A stretch of DNA of 13,160 bases from Gemmatimonadales bacterium. GTDB lineage: Bacteria > Gemmatimonadota > Gemmatimonadetes > Gemmatimonadales > GWC2-71-9. A program made the translations under genes and the position numbers. Position 1 is the stretch's first letter. Every line of letters begins with the position of its first letter. This document shows positions 6,130 to 12,502 of this stretch, in pieces. The stretch covers positions 1 through 13,160 of the forward strand of contig JAICEH010000030.1 of assembly GCA_025924275.1 (NCBI GenBank). The letters are read 5' to 3'. A model generated the notes under the pieces. It was not told where the DNA came from, did no database searches, and was given only the letters and a program-made list of their open reading frames with translations.

Positions 6130-7374
6130 ATGCGTGACCGTCCCTCCCTGGCGGCCGTGCTCGCCGTGCTGGCCCTCGCCGCGTGCGGCGACGAGGCGCC
6201 CGGGCCGCTGTTTCCCGCGCCGCCCGAGGCCTCGGGCCCGGCGGTGGCGTACGGGATCTGGACCCCGGCGCCCGGTGAGTGTGCCGCCGAGCTCCACGAC
6301 GCCCATTCGGTGATCGGGCCCGACGGGAAGCTCTATCCCACCTGGCACCCGCCCGAGGACCCGTCGGGCTGCTCCTTCGGCCACGAGCACGGCCGGGACC
6401 CCCGGGGATCGGACCTGCATGCCGTGGTGGGCGACATTCCCTTCGGCCTCGCCAACGAGGCCCTCGAGGCCTGGGATCCTGCCAACCCGCGGCGGGAGGA
6501 CCACGTCGGGCACAAGATCGAGTGGGAGAACGACGTCGCGATGGAGCTCGAGGACGGCGTGGCCAGCGCCACGTTCCGCGTCCGGTGCGACGTGCTCACC
6601 AAGCTCCACCAGGGCACGCATTCGAAGGACGCGTTCACCAACAACGTGCACGAGCAGGTCTACCACCTGCGGTGCGACGACGGCACCGGGATGTCCCTCA
6701 CGCTGCTCACCGCCATCGGCGAGCCGGGTGAGTTCACCCGCTCCTGCGACCGCGAGACGGTCGTGGTCGGCCCCGCCACGCCCGCCAACTCGCCCTCCGG
6801 CGGTGGCATCCGGCTCATCCCGGACCGGACCTGCGTCGAGCGCCACCTCTTCGTGGCCGGTGGCGAGTGGTCCAACTACCACTCGGCCCTGCACGAGAAC
6901 TGGGAGACCAGCAGCGCCATCCGCACCGAGGGCGGTCGCACGCTGGCCTTCATCAATCCCTACTACCAGGTCCGGCTCCCCAGCCGGTACCACGACCCGG
7001 CGGTCGAGGGGATCGTGCGGCGCCCGGTGGACGCCTGTCGCGAGACCCTCCCCGACGGCCGGGGCGTGCGCGGGGGCCCGTGCGACGAGTCGGGCGCCTC
7101 GGACGACCCGGGCATCCTCTGGAACGACGAGCGCTCCCCGTTCGACGGCGCCGGCCACTTCATCGACGTGAACGCGAACATCGTGAAGAACGCCGACGGG
7201 CCGGAGCGCTGGTACGCCGACCCGTACGGGCGGAATGCGCGCACGACGCCCTTCGCCGGCAGCGTGCCGCAGTGGATCGCGCGGAAGGACAACCAGGTGG
7301 GGGTGCTCCAGGGTGGGCCCGTCGTCGGCAGCCAGCGTGCCTACGCCGGCGCCGGGACGCACGCGCCCAATTGA
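6130..7374 (+). CDS. Cys- and His-rich lipoprotein of unknown function
   Basis: 414 residues. The N-terminus is a lipoprotein signal peptide with lipobox LAAC and lipidated Cys19, followed by GDE. GGAG at 6120-6123 lies six bases before the ATG, so the start is secure. The mature protein has eight further cysteines (51, 81, 153, 182, 206, 235, 303, 318), an even number that would allow four disulfides. It has about 18 histidines in motifs such as H73 with H85-x-H87 (GHEHG), HEQVYH at 174-179 and YHSALHENW at 250-258. That suggests a compact disulfide-bonded periplasmic or surface domain that may bind metal. I do not recognise the family and assign no reaction. It follows the small barrel gene closely, so both may work in the outer membrane. 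Its stop abuts the stop of the convergent BamA-like gene. Confidence 0.85.
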   Translation: MRDRPSLAAVLAVLALAACGDEAPGPLFPAPPEASGPAVAYGIWTPAPGECAAELHDAHSVIGPDGKLYPTWHPPEDPSGCSFGHEHGRDPRGSDLHAVVGDIPFGLANEALEAWDPANPRREDHVGHKIEWENDVAMELEDGVASATFRVRCDVLTKLHQGTHSKDAFTNNVHEQVYHLRCDDGTGMSLTLLTAIGEPGEFTRSCDRETVVVGPATPANSPSGGGIRLIPDRTCVERHLFVAGGEWSNYHSALHENWETSSAIRTEGGRTLAFINPYYQVRLPSRYHDPAVEGIVRRPVDACRETLPDGRGVRGGPCDESGASDDPGILWNDERSPFDGAGHFIDVNANIVKNADGPERWYADPYGRNARTTPFAGSVPQWIARKDNQVGVLQGGPVVGSQRAYAGAGTHAPN

Positions 7375-7377
7375 TCA
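7372..7377. other. Back-to-back stop codons in TGATCA
   Basis: The plus-strand lipoprotein gene ends with TGA at 7372-7374 and the minus-strand barrel gene ends with TGA (TCA on the plus strand) at 7375-7377. The two stops form the palindrome TGATCA with no base between them, so any terminator for either transcript must lie inside the other gene. I saw no hairpin plus U-tract here. Confidence 0.9.
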
Positions 7378-9558
7378 GTAGTCGAACCGGAGGTCGAAGC
7401 TGAGACCGAGCCGGCCCTCGCTGCTCACCGCGGTGAGGGTGGCGGCGACGCTCCGGTCGGGCAGCATCATCCAGAGGCCGCCGCCCGCGCCCAGGTGCCA
7501 GCGGTCGGACGACTCCCCCCCCACCCACACGCGACCCACGTCCGCGATCCCCAGCACGCCGAAGTCCCAGTCCACGAGGAAGGGCACGCCGCCCGTCTTC
7601 ACCCGGGTGTCGGTGTTGAGCCAGGCGGCGGCCTCACCGGCATAGCGGTTGGGCTCGAGGCCGCGCACCCGCTCGTGGCCCCCGATGAACGCCGCCTCGT
7701 GCAGCGGGAAGCGGCCCCAGACCTGCCGCGCGCCCACCCGCGGCGCGAAGGTGATCCAGGGCCGCGGGGTGAGGTAGGCGGAGGCGAGCAGGTGGAGCTC
7801 GCCGAAGGCCGCCTCGGAGTCCAGGAGCTCCGCGTACCAGCTCCCGCCCGCGTCGAGCAGCACCCCCCGGCTGGCTGCCGCGACGGCGTCGCGCGAGTCC
7901 CAGCGGTACGCCCCCCGGATCCCGAGGGCCGAGAAGTCCTCGCTGCCGTAGGGCAGGAGCTCGTTGACCAGGTTGGCGCCCTCGCGGGTGCTCACGTGCT
8001 GGATCACGGGGCCCAGCGCGAATTCGGCGTTGGCGCCCGCCTGCCGGCCCAGCCAGGCGCCGGCCACGTAGTGGGTCTGGTGGGCCCGGTAGAAGTCGGC
8101 GTCCGCCGAGTCCTTCGGCGTCTCGTTCCCGTAGCCGTAGTAGCGCAGCACCTCGATGCCCGATGCGAGCCCGTCCAGGCGGAACCAGAGCGGCGAGTTC
8201 TCCCAGTGATGCTCGGCCACCGCCTCGAGCCGGAAGGCGCCGGCCCCGGTGGCGTAGCCGAGCCGTGCGCGCACCCGCCGCTCCCAGGGCGCGTGCCCCG
8301 GGGCCCAGGTGGTCCAGGAGGGCCCGGCGGCGAGGTAGATGCCGATGTCGGAGCTGACCTGGAAGCCGTACCAGGGGCTCAGCGCCGTGCCGGAGAGGGG
8401 CTGGGTCTCCTCGCCCGAGAGCGCCTGCCGGATGCTGGCCACCCGGAGGTCGCTGCCCTTGGGCGGGTCGTCGCGCAGCCGCTCCCGGAGCCTCCGCGCC
8501 GCCTCGGGCAGCTGGTCCCGCCGGGCGCGGAGTGCCGCCGCCATCGCGGCCCCGCCGTCGGGCCGCCATTCGCGCGGCAGGGACGCCACCGCCTCGGCGA
8601 TCACGGCGTCGTCCAGCTCGCGCGCCAGGCCCGCCACCGCCGAGTCCCAGACCGGCTCGGGGAGCGGGGAGATGAGCCGCGCGTCGAGGATGAACTGCGC
8701 GCGATACTGGCCGAGGCGCCGGGGGTACTCCGGCTTGAAGGTCGCGGCCTCGGGCATCATCGGCCGGGCGAGGAGTGCCACGAGGCCGCCGAAGCGGGCG
8801 AAGGCATCCCAGCGGATCCGGGGGGCGGGCCGCCAGCGGCCGTCCGCGTCCAGGGCCCAGGGCGCGCGTTCCGGGACGGGGTCCGCGTCGCCCACGAGCA
8901 GGTCGAAGAGCCGGGCCCGGAGGTATTCGACCGTGTCCACCGGGACGGCCGCGCCGGCGTCCATCGCCTCGACCAGGTCCTGCGCGGTGGTGCGCGTGCC
9001 ATCGGATCCTGCCGAGACCGGCGAAAGCCAGCCGAGCCTGCCGCCGAACCGTTCGCCGGCGGGGCCGAGGGCGGGGCTGCGCGGCAGGTAGCGGAGGGCC
9101 GGCTCGGGGTGCGCCACGCCGGCGTGGCAGGCGAGCGCGGACGCCACGAGGGGCGCCCCGGGGTGGCGGGCGCTCACCAGGTCCTGGAGGACCACGCCCA
9201 CTGCGGGATGGTCCGCGAGCGACGCGACGACGCTCCCGAACTGGGGGTCGAGCGGCGTGAAGCTCCAGCGGGTGCCGCCGGCGTCCTCGAGCGCCAGGCT
9301 CGGCTCCAGCAGCGACACCCCGCCCACGCCGAGCACCCGGTACCCCTGCGGTCCGCCGAGGGCCAGGACCTCGCTCCGCACCGGGACCGCCCAGAGGTCC
9401 CGGTGGTGCGCGCCGAAGAGGGCCGTGGTGAGGCCGGCGAGCGGGCCGCGGGCCTCGTAGTGTGCGCCGGCGGCGGCCGTGGCCGAATCGGGGATGGGCT
9501 GGGCGGCGGCCGGGCTCGCGAGCGCGACCGCCGCCAGGAGGTGGCGGGGATTGGCCAC
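7375..9558 (-). CDS. BamA/Omp85-type outer-membrane barrel protein with kinase-like N-terminal half
   Basis: 727 residues from a GTG at 9558-9556, chosen because it opens a short signal peptide ending SPAAA before QP; the frame is open upstream but there overlaps the peptidase gene in another frame. The C-terminal half (about 395-727) is an Omp85/surface-antigen barrel: repeated amphipathic strands, the VRGL-x4-YAGEAA element at 631-643 (the RGF/Y motif of loop 6) and a final strand ending in FDY. Residues 40-360 match, by recall, the middle region of Bacteroidetes-type metallophosphoesterase-BamA fusions: a LFG-x-HHRDLW start, LQDLVSARHPGAPLV near 124-138, and YLRARLFDLLVGDADPVPE at 212-230, where relatives usually have a GDWDRH-type kinase-like motif. 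The usual N-terminal phosphoesterase domain is absent and the kinase-like motif is altered. It starts 13 bp after the peptidase stop, so the pair is probably an operon. Substrate unknown. Confidence 0.8.
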   Translation of the reverse strand: MANPRHLLAAVALASPAAAQPIPDSATAAAGAHYEARGPLAGLTTALFGAHHRDLWAVPVRSEVLALGGPQGYRVLGVGGVSLLEPSLALEDAGGTRWSFTPLDPQFGSVVASLADHPAVGVVLQDLVSARHPGAPLVASALACHAGVAHPEPALRYLPRSPALGPAGERFGGRLGWLSPVSAGSDGTRTTAQDLVEAMDAGAAVPVDTVEYLRARLFDLLVGDADPVPERAPWALDADGRWRPAPRIRWDAFARFGGLVALLARPMMPEAATFKPEYPRRLGQYRAQFILDARLISPLPEPVWDSAVAGLARELDDAVIAEAVASLPREWRPDGGAAMAAALRARRDQLPEAARRLRERLRDDPPKGSDLRVASIRQALSGEETQPLSGTALSPWYGFQVSSDIGIYLAAGPSWTTWAPGHAPWERRVRARLGYATGAGAFRLEAVAEHHWENSPLWFRLDGLASGIEVLRYYGYGNETPKDSADADFYRAHQTHYVAGAWLGRQAGANAEFALGPVIQHVSTREGANLVNELLPYGSEDFSALGIRGAYRWDSRDAVAAASRGVLLDAGGSWYAELLDSEAAFGELHLLASAYLTPRPWITFAPRVGARQVWGRFPLHEAAFIGGHERVRGLEPNRYAGEAAAWLNTDTRVKTGGVPFLVDWDFGVLGIADVGRVWVGGESSDRWHLGAGGGLWMMLPDRSVAATLTAVSSEGRLGLSFDLRFDY

Positions 9559-9571
9559 CGGGGCCCGGGGG

Positions 9572-11119
9572 CTACCGCGCCGTGGCCTGCTGCCCCGCGG
9601 GCTTCCGCGGCATCGGGTCCTCCCGGTTCGCGAGCGAATAGACCGTCCACGCCACGACCGTCGCCGCCTGCTTGAGGTCGTCCAGCACGAACCGCTCGTA
9701 GGTGTCCGCATTGGAGTGGTGCGTGCGGATGCCGTATTCCAGCGGATCCTGGATGTAGTTGAAGCCGGGCACGCCCGCGGCGTCGAAGGCCAGGTGGTCG
9801 GTGCCGCCGGTGTTCCCGTGGCGCACCGCCACCACGCCGAGGTCCGCGAGGGGGCTCAGGATGGCCTCGAACACCGGGCCCGCCGCCGCGTTCGACTGGG
9901 TCCAGATGCCCCGCAGCCGCCCGGCGCCGTTGTCCACGTTGAGGTAGGCCGAGATCCGGCCCAGTTCCGCGGCGTGCGCCCGCACCCACGAACGCGAGCC
10001 GATCAGGCCCTGCTCCTCGCCGCTCCAGAGCCCGATCCGGACGGTGCGCCGCATCGGCAGGCCGGTTGCCTTGAGGATCCGCATCGCCTCCATCATGATG
10101 ACCGATCCCGCCCCGTTGTCGGTGGCGCCCGTGCCGCTGTGCCAGCTGTCGAAGTGGGCGCCGATCATCACCACTTCACTCGCCTTGTCGCCGCCGGGTA
10201 TCTCGGCGAAGGCGTTGCGCTCGGTGCGGTCGTCGTCGAGGAAGCGGTTCTGCACGTTGAGCTCGAGCCGGACCGGGACGCCCCGCTTCGCGTTCCGCCA
10301 CATCTGCCCGTAGTGCTCGTGGCTCACGAGGAGGGCCGGCGTCGGGTTGTAGACGCTGTCGCGGGCCAGGCGACCGTCGGGATGCCCGCCGGTCCGCAGG
10401 ATGTTGTAGGTCCAGCCGGAGGGGATGAGCAGGGCGGCCGGCTGCTCCCGGCGGAGGAAGGCGCCCACCGCCTGGTTCACGGCCTGCATCTGGCGGAACC
10501 GCGCCTGCTGGTCGGGATCCCGCTGCCCCGGCCCCTGGGGCCGCTCCGGCACCGGCGCCAGCAGCGTGTCCGCGTCGAGCCGCCGGGGGGCGGGGCTGAA
10601 CTCCGGGGGGATCTCGGCGGGCGGGTTCCGGAGGACACAGGCGCCCTTGAGCTGGCCGCGCCACTGGGCCAGCTCGGCGGTGTCCCGCACTTCCATCGCC
10701 ACGACCCGGCAGGTGATGGTCCCCTTGGTGCTCCCCGACCAGGCCTGGCTGGTGGCGTTGAGGGGCTGGACGAAAGGCTCGAGGAACCGCCCGCTGTAGC
10801 TCACCCGCTCCCAGCCCCGGCCGAAGGCCGAGTCCCAGGCCTCGGTGCGCGCCGCCGTCAGGCCCCACTTCGTGAAGGTCGCCACCGCCCACTCGTTCGC
10901 CCGGTCCATCGCGGGGGACCCGGTGAGGCGGGGGCCGATCACGTCGGTGAGGTAGCCCGCGAGCGATTCCACCTGGGAGCGCTCGGTGGCCTCCGCCCGG
11001 ATCTTCGCGAGGGCGGCGAGGTCGAGCCGCTCGGTCAGGACCTGCTGGGCGGCGGCGGGGGTGGCGAGGAGCAGGAAGGCGAGCGCGGGGAGTGCACGCC
11101 GGGCGGCGACACGGGACAT
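9572..11119 (-). CDS. Secreted M28 family zinc peptidase (carboxypeptidase Q/PGCP-like)
   Basis: 515 residues. The ATG at 11119-11117 has GGAGG five bases upstream. A signal peptide follows (LPALAFLLLATPAAA, cleavage before Q25), so the enzyme acts in the periplasm or outside the cell. Residues from about 120 to 290 fit an inserted PA-type domain. The peptidase core carries all expected co-catalytic zinc residues: His322 with Asp324 (AHFDSWH), bridging Asp334 (TDNGAG), catalytic Glu368 and metal-binding Glu369 (GEEQGLIGS), Asp396 (NVDNGAG) and His468 (HHSNADTYE). M28 enzymes of this type are aminopeptidases or dipeptidases that release single residues from short peptides; the exact specificity cannot be read from the sequence. 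It is the first gene of a minus-strand pair with the BamA-like barrel. Glutaminyl cyclases share the fold, but the intact Glu-Glu pair and HxD motif favour a peptidase. Confidence 0.93.
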   Translation of the reverse strand: MSRVAARRALPALAFLLLATPAAAQQVLTERLDLAALAKIRAEATERSQVESLAGYLTDVIGPRLTGSPAMDRANEWAVATFTKWGLTAARTEAWDSAFGRGWERVSYSGRFLEPFVQPLNATSQAWSGSTKGTITCRVVAMEVRDTAELAQWRGQLKGACVLRNPPAEIPPEFSPAPRRLDADTLLAPVPERPQGPGQRDPDQQARFRQMQAVNQAVGAFLRREQPAALLIPSGWTYNILRTGGHPDGRLARDSVYNPTPALLVSHEHYGQMWRNAKRGVPVRLELNVQNRFLDDDRTERNAFAEIPGGDKASEVVMIGAHFDSWHSGTGATDNGAGSVIMMEAMRILKATGLPMRRTVRIGLWSGEEQGLIGSRSWVRAHAAELGRISAYLNVDNGAGRLRGIWTQSNAAAGPVFEAILSPLADLGVVAVRHGNTGGTDHLAFDAAGVPGFNYIQDPLEYGIRTHHSNADTYERFVLDDLKQAATVVAWTVYSLANREDPMPRKPAGQQATAR

Positions 11120-11342
11120 CACGACCTCCAGCAAGGGCTGAACGGCAAGGGAGGAGCGGGCGTATACTACCACGTCCGGGGCCGAGGCGCACGGCACCGG
11201 GCGCCTCCGGGCGCCCCCGACGCCGGGCACCCGGGCCCTTCAACCTTCCTCATCCCACCGGCATCGTAGTGCCAGGATGCCCCGTGCCCTCGCCCTGGAG
11301 TCGCCAGCGCTTGCCGCCCCCCGCCGAGCAGCCGGGATCGCC
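11120..11342. promoter_or_regulatory. Divergent intergenic region between M28 peptidase and ECF sigma genes
   Basis: 223 bp without a supported gene. The only AT-rich island is GTATACTA at 11162-11169. On the minus strand TAGTAT (11169-11164) could be a -10 giving a peptidase leader of about 38 bases; on the plus strand TATACT (11163-11168) also matches a -10 at five of six positions. Neither has a good -35. The inverted repeat GAGGCGC/GCGCCTC (11184-11190, 11201-11207) and a 10-bp-period direct repeat CCGGGCGCC (11197-11205, 11207-11215) lie between this island and the sigma gene and could be an operator. No clear ECF-type GGAAC/CGTC promoter was found. Confidence 0.35.
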
Positions 11343-11858
11343 ATGAGCGACTCCATCGCACTGGCCCGGGCCGGGGATCCGGCGGCGTTCCGCGCCCTCT
11401 ATGACGCGCACGCCCCCCGGGTACACGCCCTCTGCCTTCGGCTCGAGCACGACGCGGCCACGGCCGAGGAACTGACGCAAGATGTCTTCATCCGGGCCTG
11501 GCGGGCGCTCGCGACGTTCCGGGGTGAGGCACAGGTCTCGACCTGGCTCCACCGGATCGCGGTGAACGTGGTGCTGGAGCACCGACGCCGCACCGCGCGG
11601 CGGCTCCGCCGGGTCGAGCCGGTCAGTGACCTCGAGCTGCTGGGGGCCTCCGCCCCGGCGCACGACGCGGGCCTCGACATGGACCTCCGCGCGGCGCTCG
11701 AGACCCTGCCCCCGGGTGCCAGGGCGGTCTTCGTCCTCCACGAGGTGGAGGGCTACACTCACGAGGAGATCGCCGAGATGGGCGGCGTCACCACCGGCAC
11801 CACCAAGACCCAGCTCTTCCGTGCGCGGCGACTGCTGCGGGAGGCCCTGTCCCGATGA
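11343..11858 (+). CDS. ECF-type RNA polymerase sigma factor
   Basis: 171 residues, the usual ECF size, directing RNA polymerase to a small regulon. Region sigma-2 spans about 13-83: the ALYDAHAPRV start, the AEELTQDVFIRAWRAL core-binding and -10 recognition helices, then STWLHRIAVNVVLEHRRR. A short linker precedes sigma-4 at about 114-168: LRAALETLPPGARAVFVLHEVEGYTHEEIAEMGG, followed by the recognition helix region TGTTKTQLFRARR (usually GTVKSRL in relatives). The ATG at 11343 starts right before the conserved helix; an in-frame ATG at 11277 would add 22 Ala/Pro-rich residues and has no spaced ribosome-binding site. Its TGA overlaps the ATG of the anti-sigma gene (ATGA), so the two are translationally coupled. 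The signal it answers is not visible. Confidence 0.95.
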   Translation: MSDSIALARAGDPAAFRALYDAHAPRVHALCLRLEHDAATAEELTQDVFIRAWRALATFRGEAQVSTWLHRIAVNVVLEHRRRTARRLRRVEPVSDLELLGASAPAHDAGLDMDLRAALETLPPGARAVFVLHEVEGYTHEEIAEMGGVTTGTTKTQLFRARRLLREALSR

Positions 11859-12493
11859 CCTGCCAGGAACTCGACGCCCGGCTCGACGACTATCTCGACG
11901 AGGCGCTGCCCGCTCCGGACCGCGCCGCGATCGAGGCGCACCTGGCGGGCTGCCCCGCCTGCGCCGCGCTCCTCGCCGACCTCGTCAATCTCCGCGACCG
12001 CGCCCGCCGCGCGCCACGGGCGGTGCCGCCCCCGCCGGCGGTGTGGGCCGCGGTGGACCGACTCGCGACTCGCGACGCGCGACGCGTTGCCCGCCCCTCG
12101 TGGCGCCCCTGGTTGCTCGCGGCGGCGGCGGTCCTCCTCGTGGCGCTGTCCAGCCTCACCACGGTGCTCGTGGTCCGGGATCGCGACTCGCGACTCGCGA
12201 CTCGCGATGCAGGGCTGCCATCCCTCCCCCCCCGGCTCGCCGCCCTCGAGGCCGACTACCAGCAGGCCGCGGCGGAGCTGGTCCGCGCGCTGGAGCGCGA
12301 GGGCTCGCTCAGCCCGGCCTCCCGCGAGGCGCTGGCCCGGCACCTGGCCGTGGTGGACGCCGCGATCGCCGAGGCCCGCGCCTCGGCCGCCGGTGCCGTC
12401 CCGGATGCCGAGGCGGGTGACCTCCTGCTCGCCGCCCACCGCCAGAAGCTCGACCTGCTGGAGCGGGCCGCGCGCCTGCTCTCCGACACCTGA
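11855..12493 (+). CDS. Membrane-anchored zinc-finger anti-sigma factor
   Basis: 212 residues. The N-terminal anti-sigma domain carries the ZAS motif His29-x3-Cys33-x2-Cys36 (HLAGCPAC), with Cys3 as a likely fourth zinc ligand; it should hold the preceding sigma factor inactive at the membrane. One transmembrane helix covers about residues 86-107. The C-terminal part (about 125-212) is outside the cytoplasm, helical and possibly coiled coil (ALEADYQQAAAELVRALE, then AAHRQKLDLLERAARLL). It overlaps the sigma gene by ATGA; GGGAGG lies ten bases upstream. Oddity: tandem TCGCGAC heptamers sit on both sides of the membrane helix, encoding RLATRDARR (69-77) and RDSRLATRDA (110-119). Release could follow zinc/thiol change or proteolysis; the sequence does not decide. 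Confidence 0.92.
   Translation: MTCQELDARLDDYLDEALPAPDRAAIEAHLAGCPACAALLADLVNLRDRARRAPRAVPPPPAVWAAVDRLATRDARRVARPSWRPWLLAAAAVLLVALSSLTTVLVVRDRDSRLATRDAGLPSLPPRLAALEADYQQAAAELVRALEREGSLSPASREALARHLAVVDAAIAEARASAAGAVPDAEAGDLLLAAHRQKLDLLERAARLLSDT
12063..12083. repeat. Heptamer array TCGCGAC, three units, in anti-sigma gene
   Basis: Two perfect TCGCGAC units (12063-12069, 12070-12076) and one variant GCGCGAC (12077-12083). The array is 21 bp, so it keeps the frame. It encodes the cytoplasmic linker just before the transmembrane helix. The same heptamer occurs after the helix and, as TCGCGAT, at 5303-5316. Confidence 0.8.
12181..12208. repeat. Heptamer array TCGCGAY, four units, in anti-sigma gene
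   Basis: Four tandem 7-bp units: TCGCGAC three times, then TCGCGAT (28 bp). It encodes the charged segment right after the membrane helix. An exact 7-bp period shared with two other places in the window indicates a repeat family rather than codon bias. Confidence 0.85.
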
Positions 12494-12502
12494 GGCCCGA
12501 CG

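Noticed and set aside
2176..7362. A 1728-codon open frame on the minus strand
   Set aside because: It runs out of frame through the PLD-like gene and antisense to the small barrel and the lipoprotein. Its translation is low-complexity Arg/Gly/Pro/Ala without domain signatures. Stop codons are rare by chance at this GC content.
7495..9675. A 726-codon plus-strand frame
   Set aside because: Antisense shadow of the BamA-like gene; composition is biased and no signal peptide or motif is visible.
9479..11269. A 596-codon plus-strand frame
   Set aside because: Antisense to the M28 peptidase, whose catalytic residues are all in place on the minus strand.
11277..11342. Earlier ATG for the ECF sigma factor
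   Set aside because: The extra 22 residues are Ala/Pro/Arg-rich and unlike the family, and AGG directly abuts the ATG with no usable spacing; the start at 11343 fits the usual ECF N-terminus.
12063..12208. CRISPR-like array
   Set aside because: The units are 7 bp tandem copies without spacers and lie inside a coding region, so this is a simple tandem repeat, not a CRISPR array.
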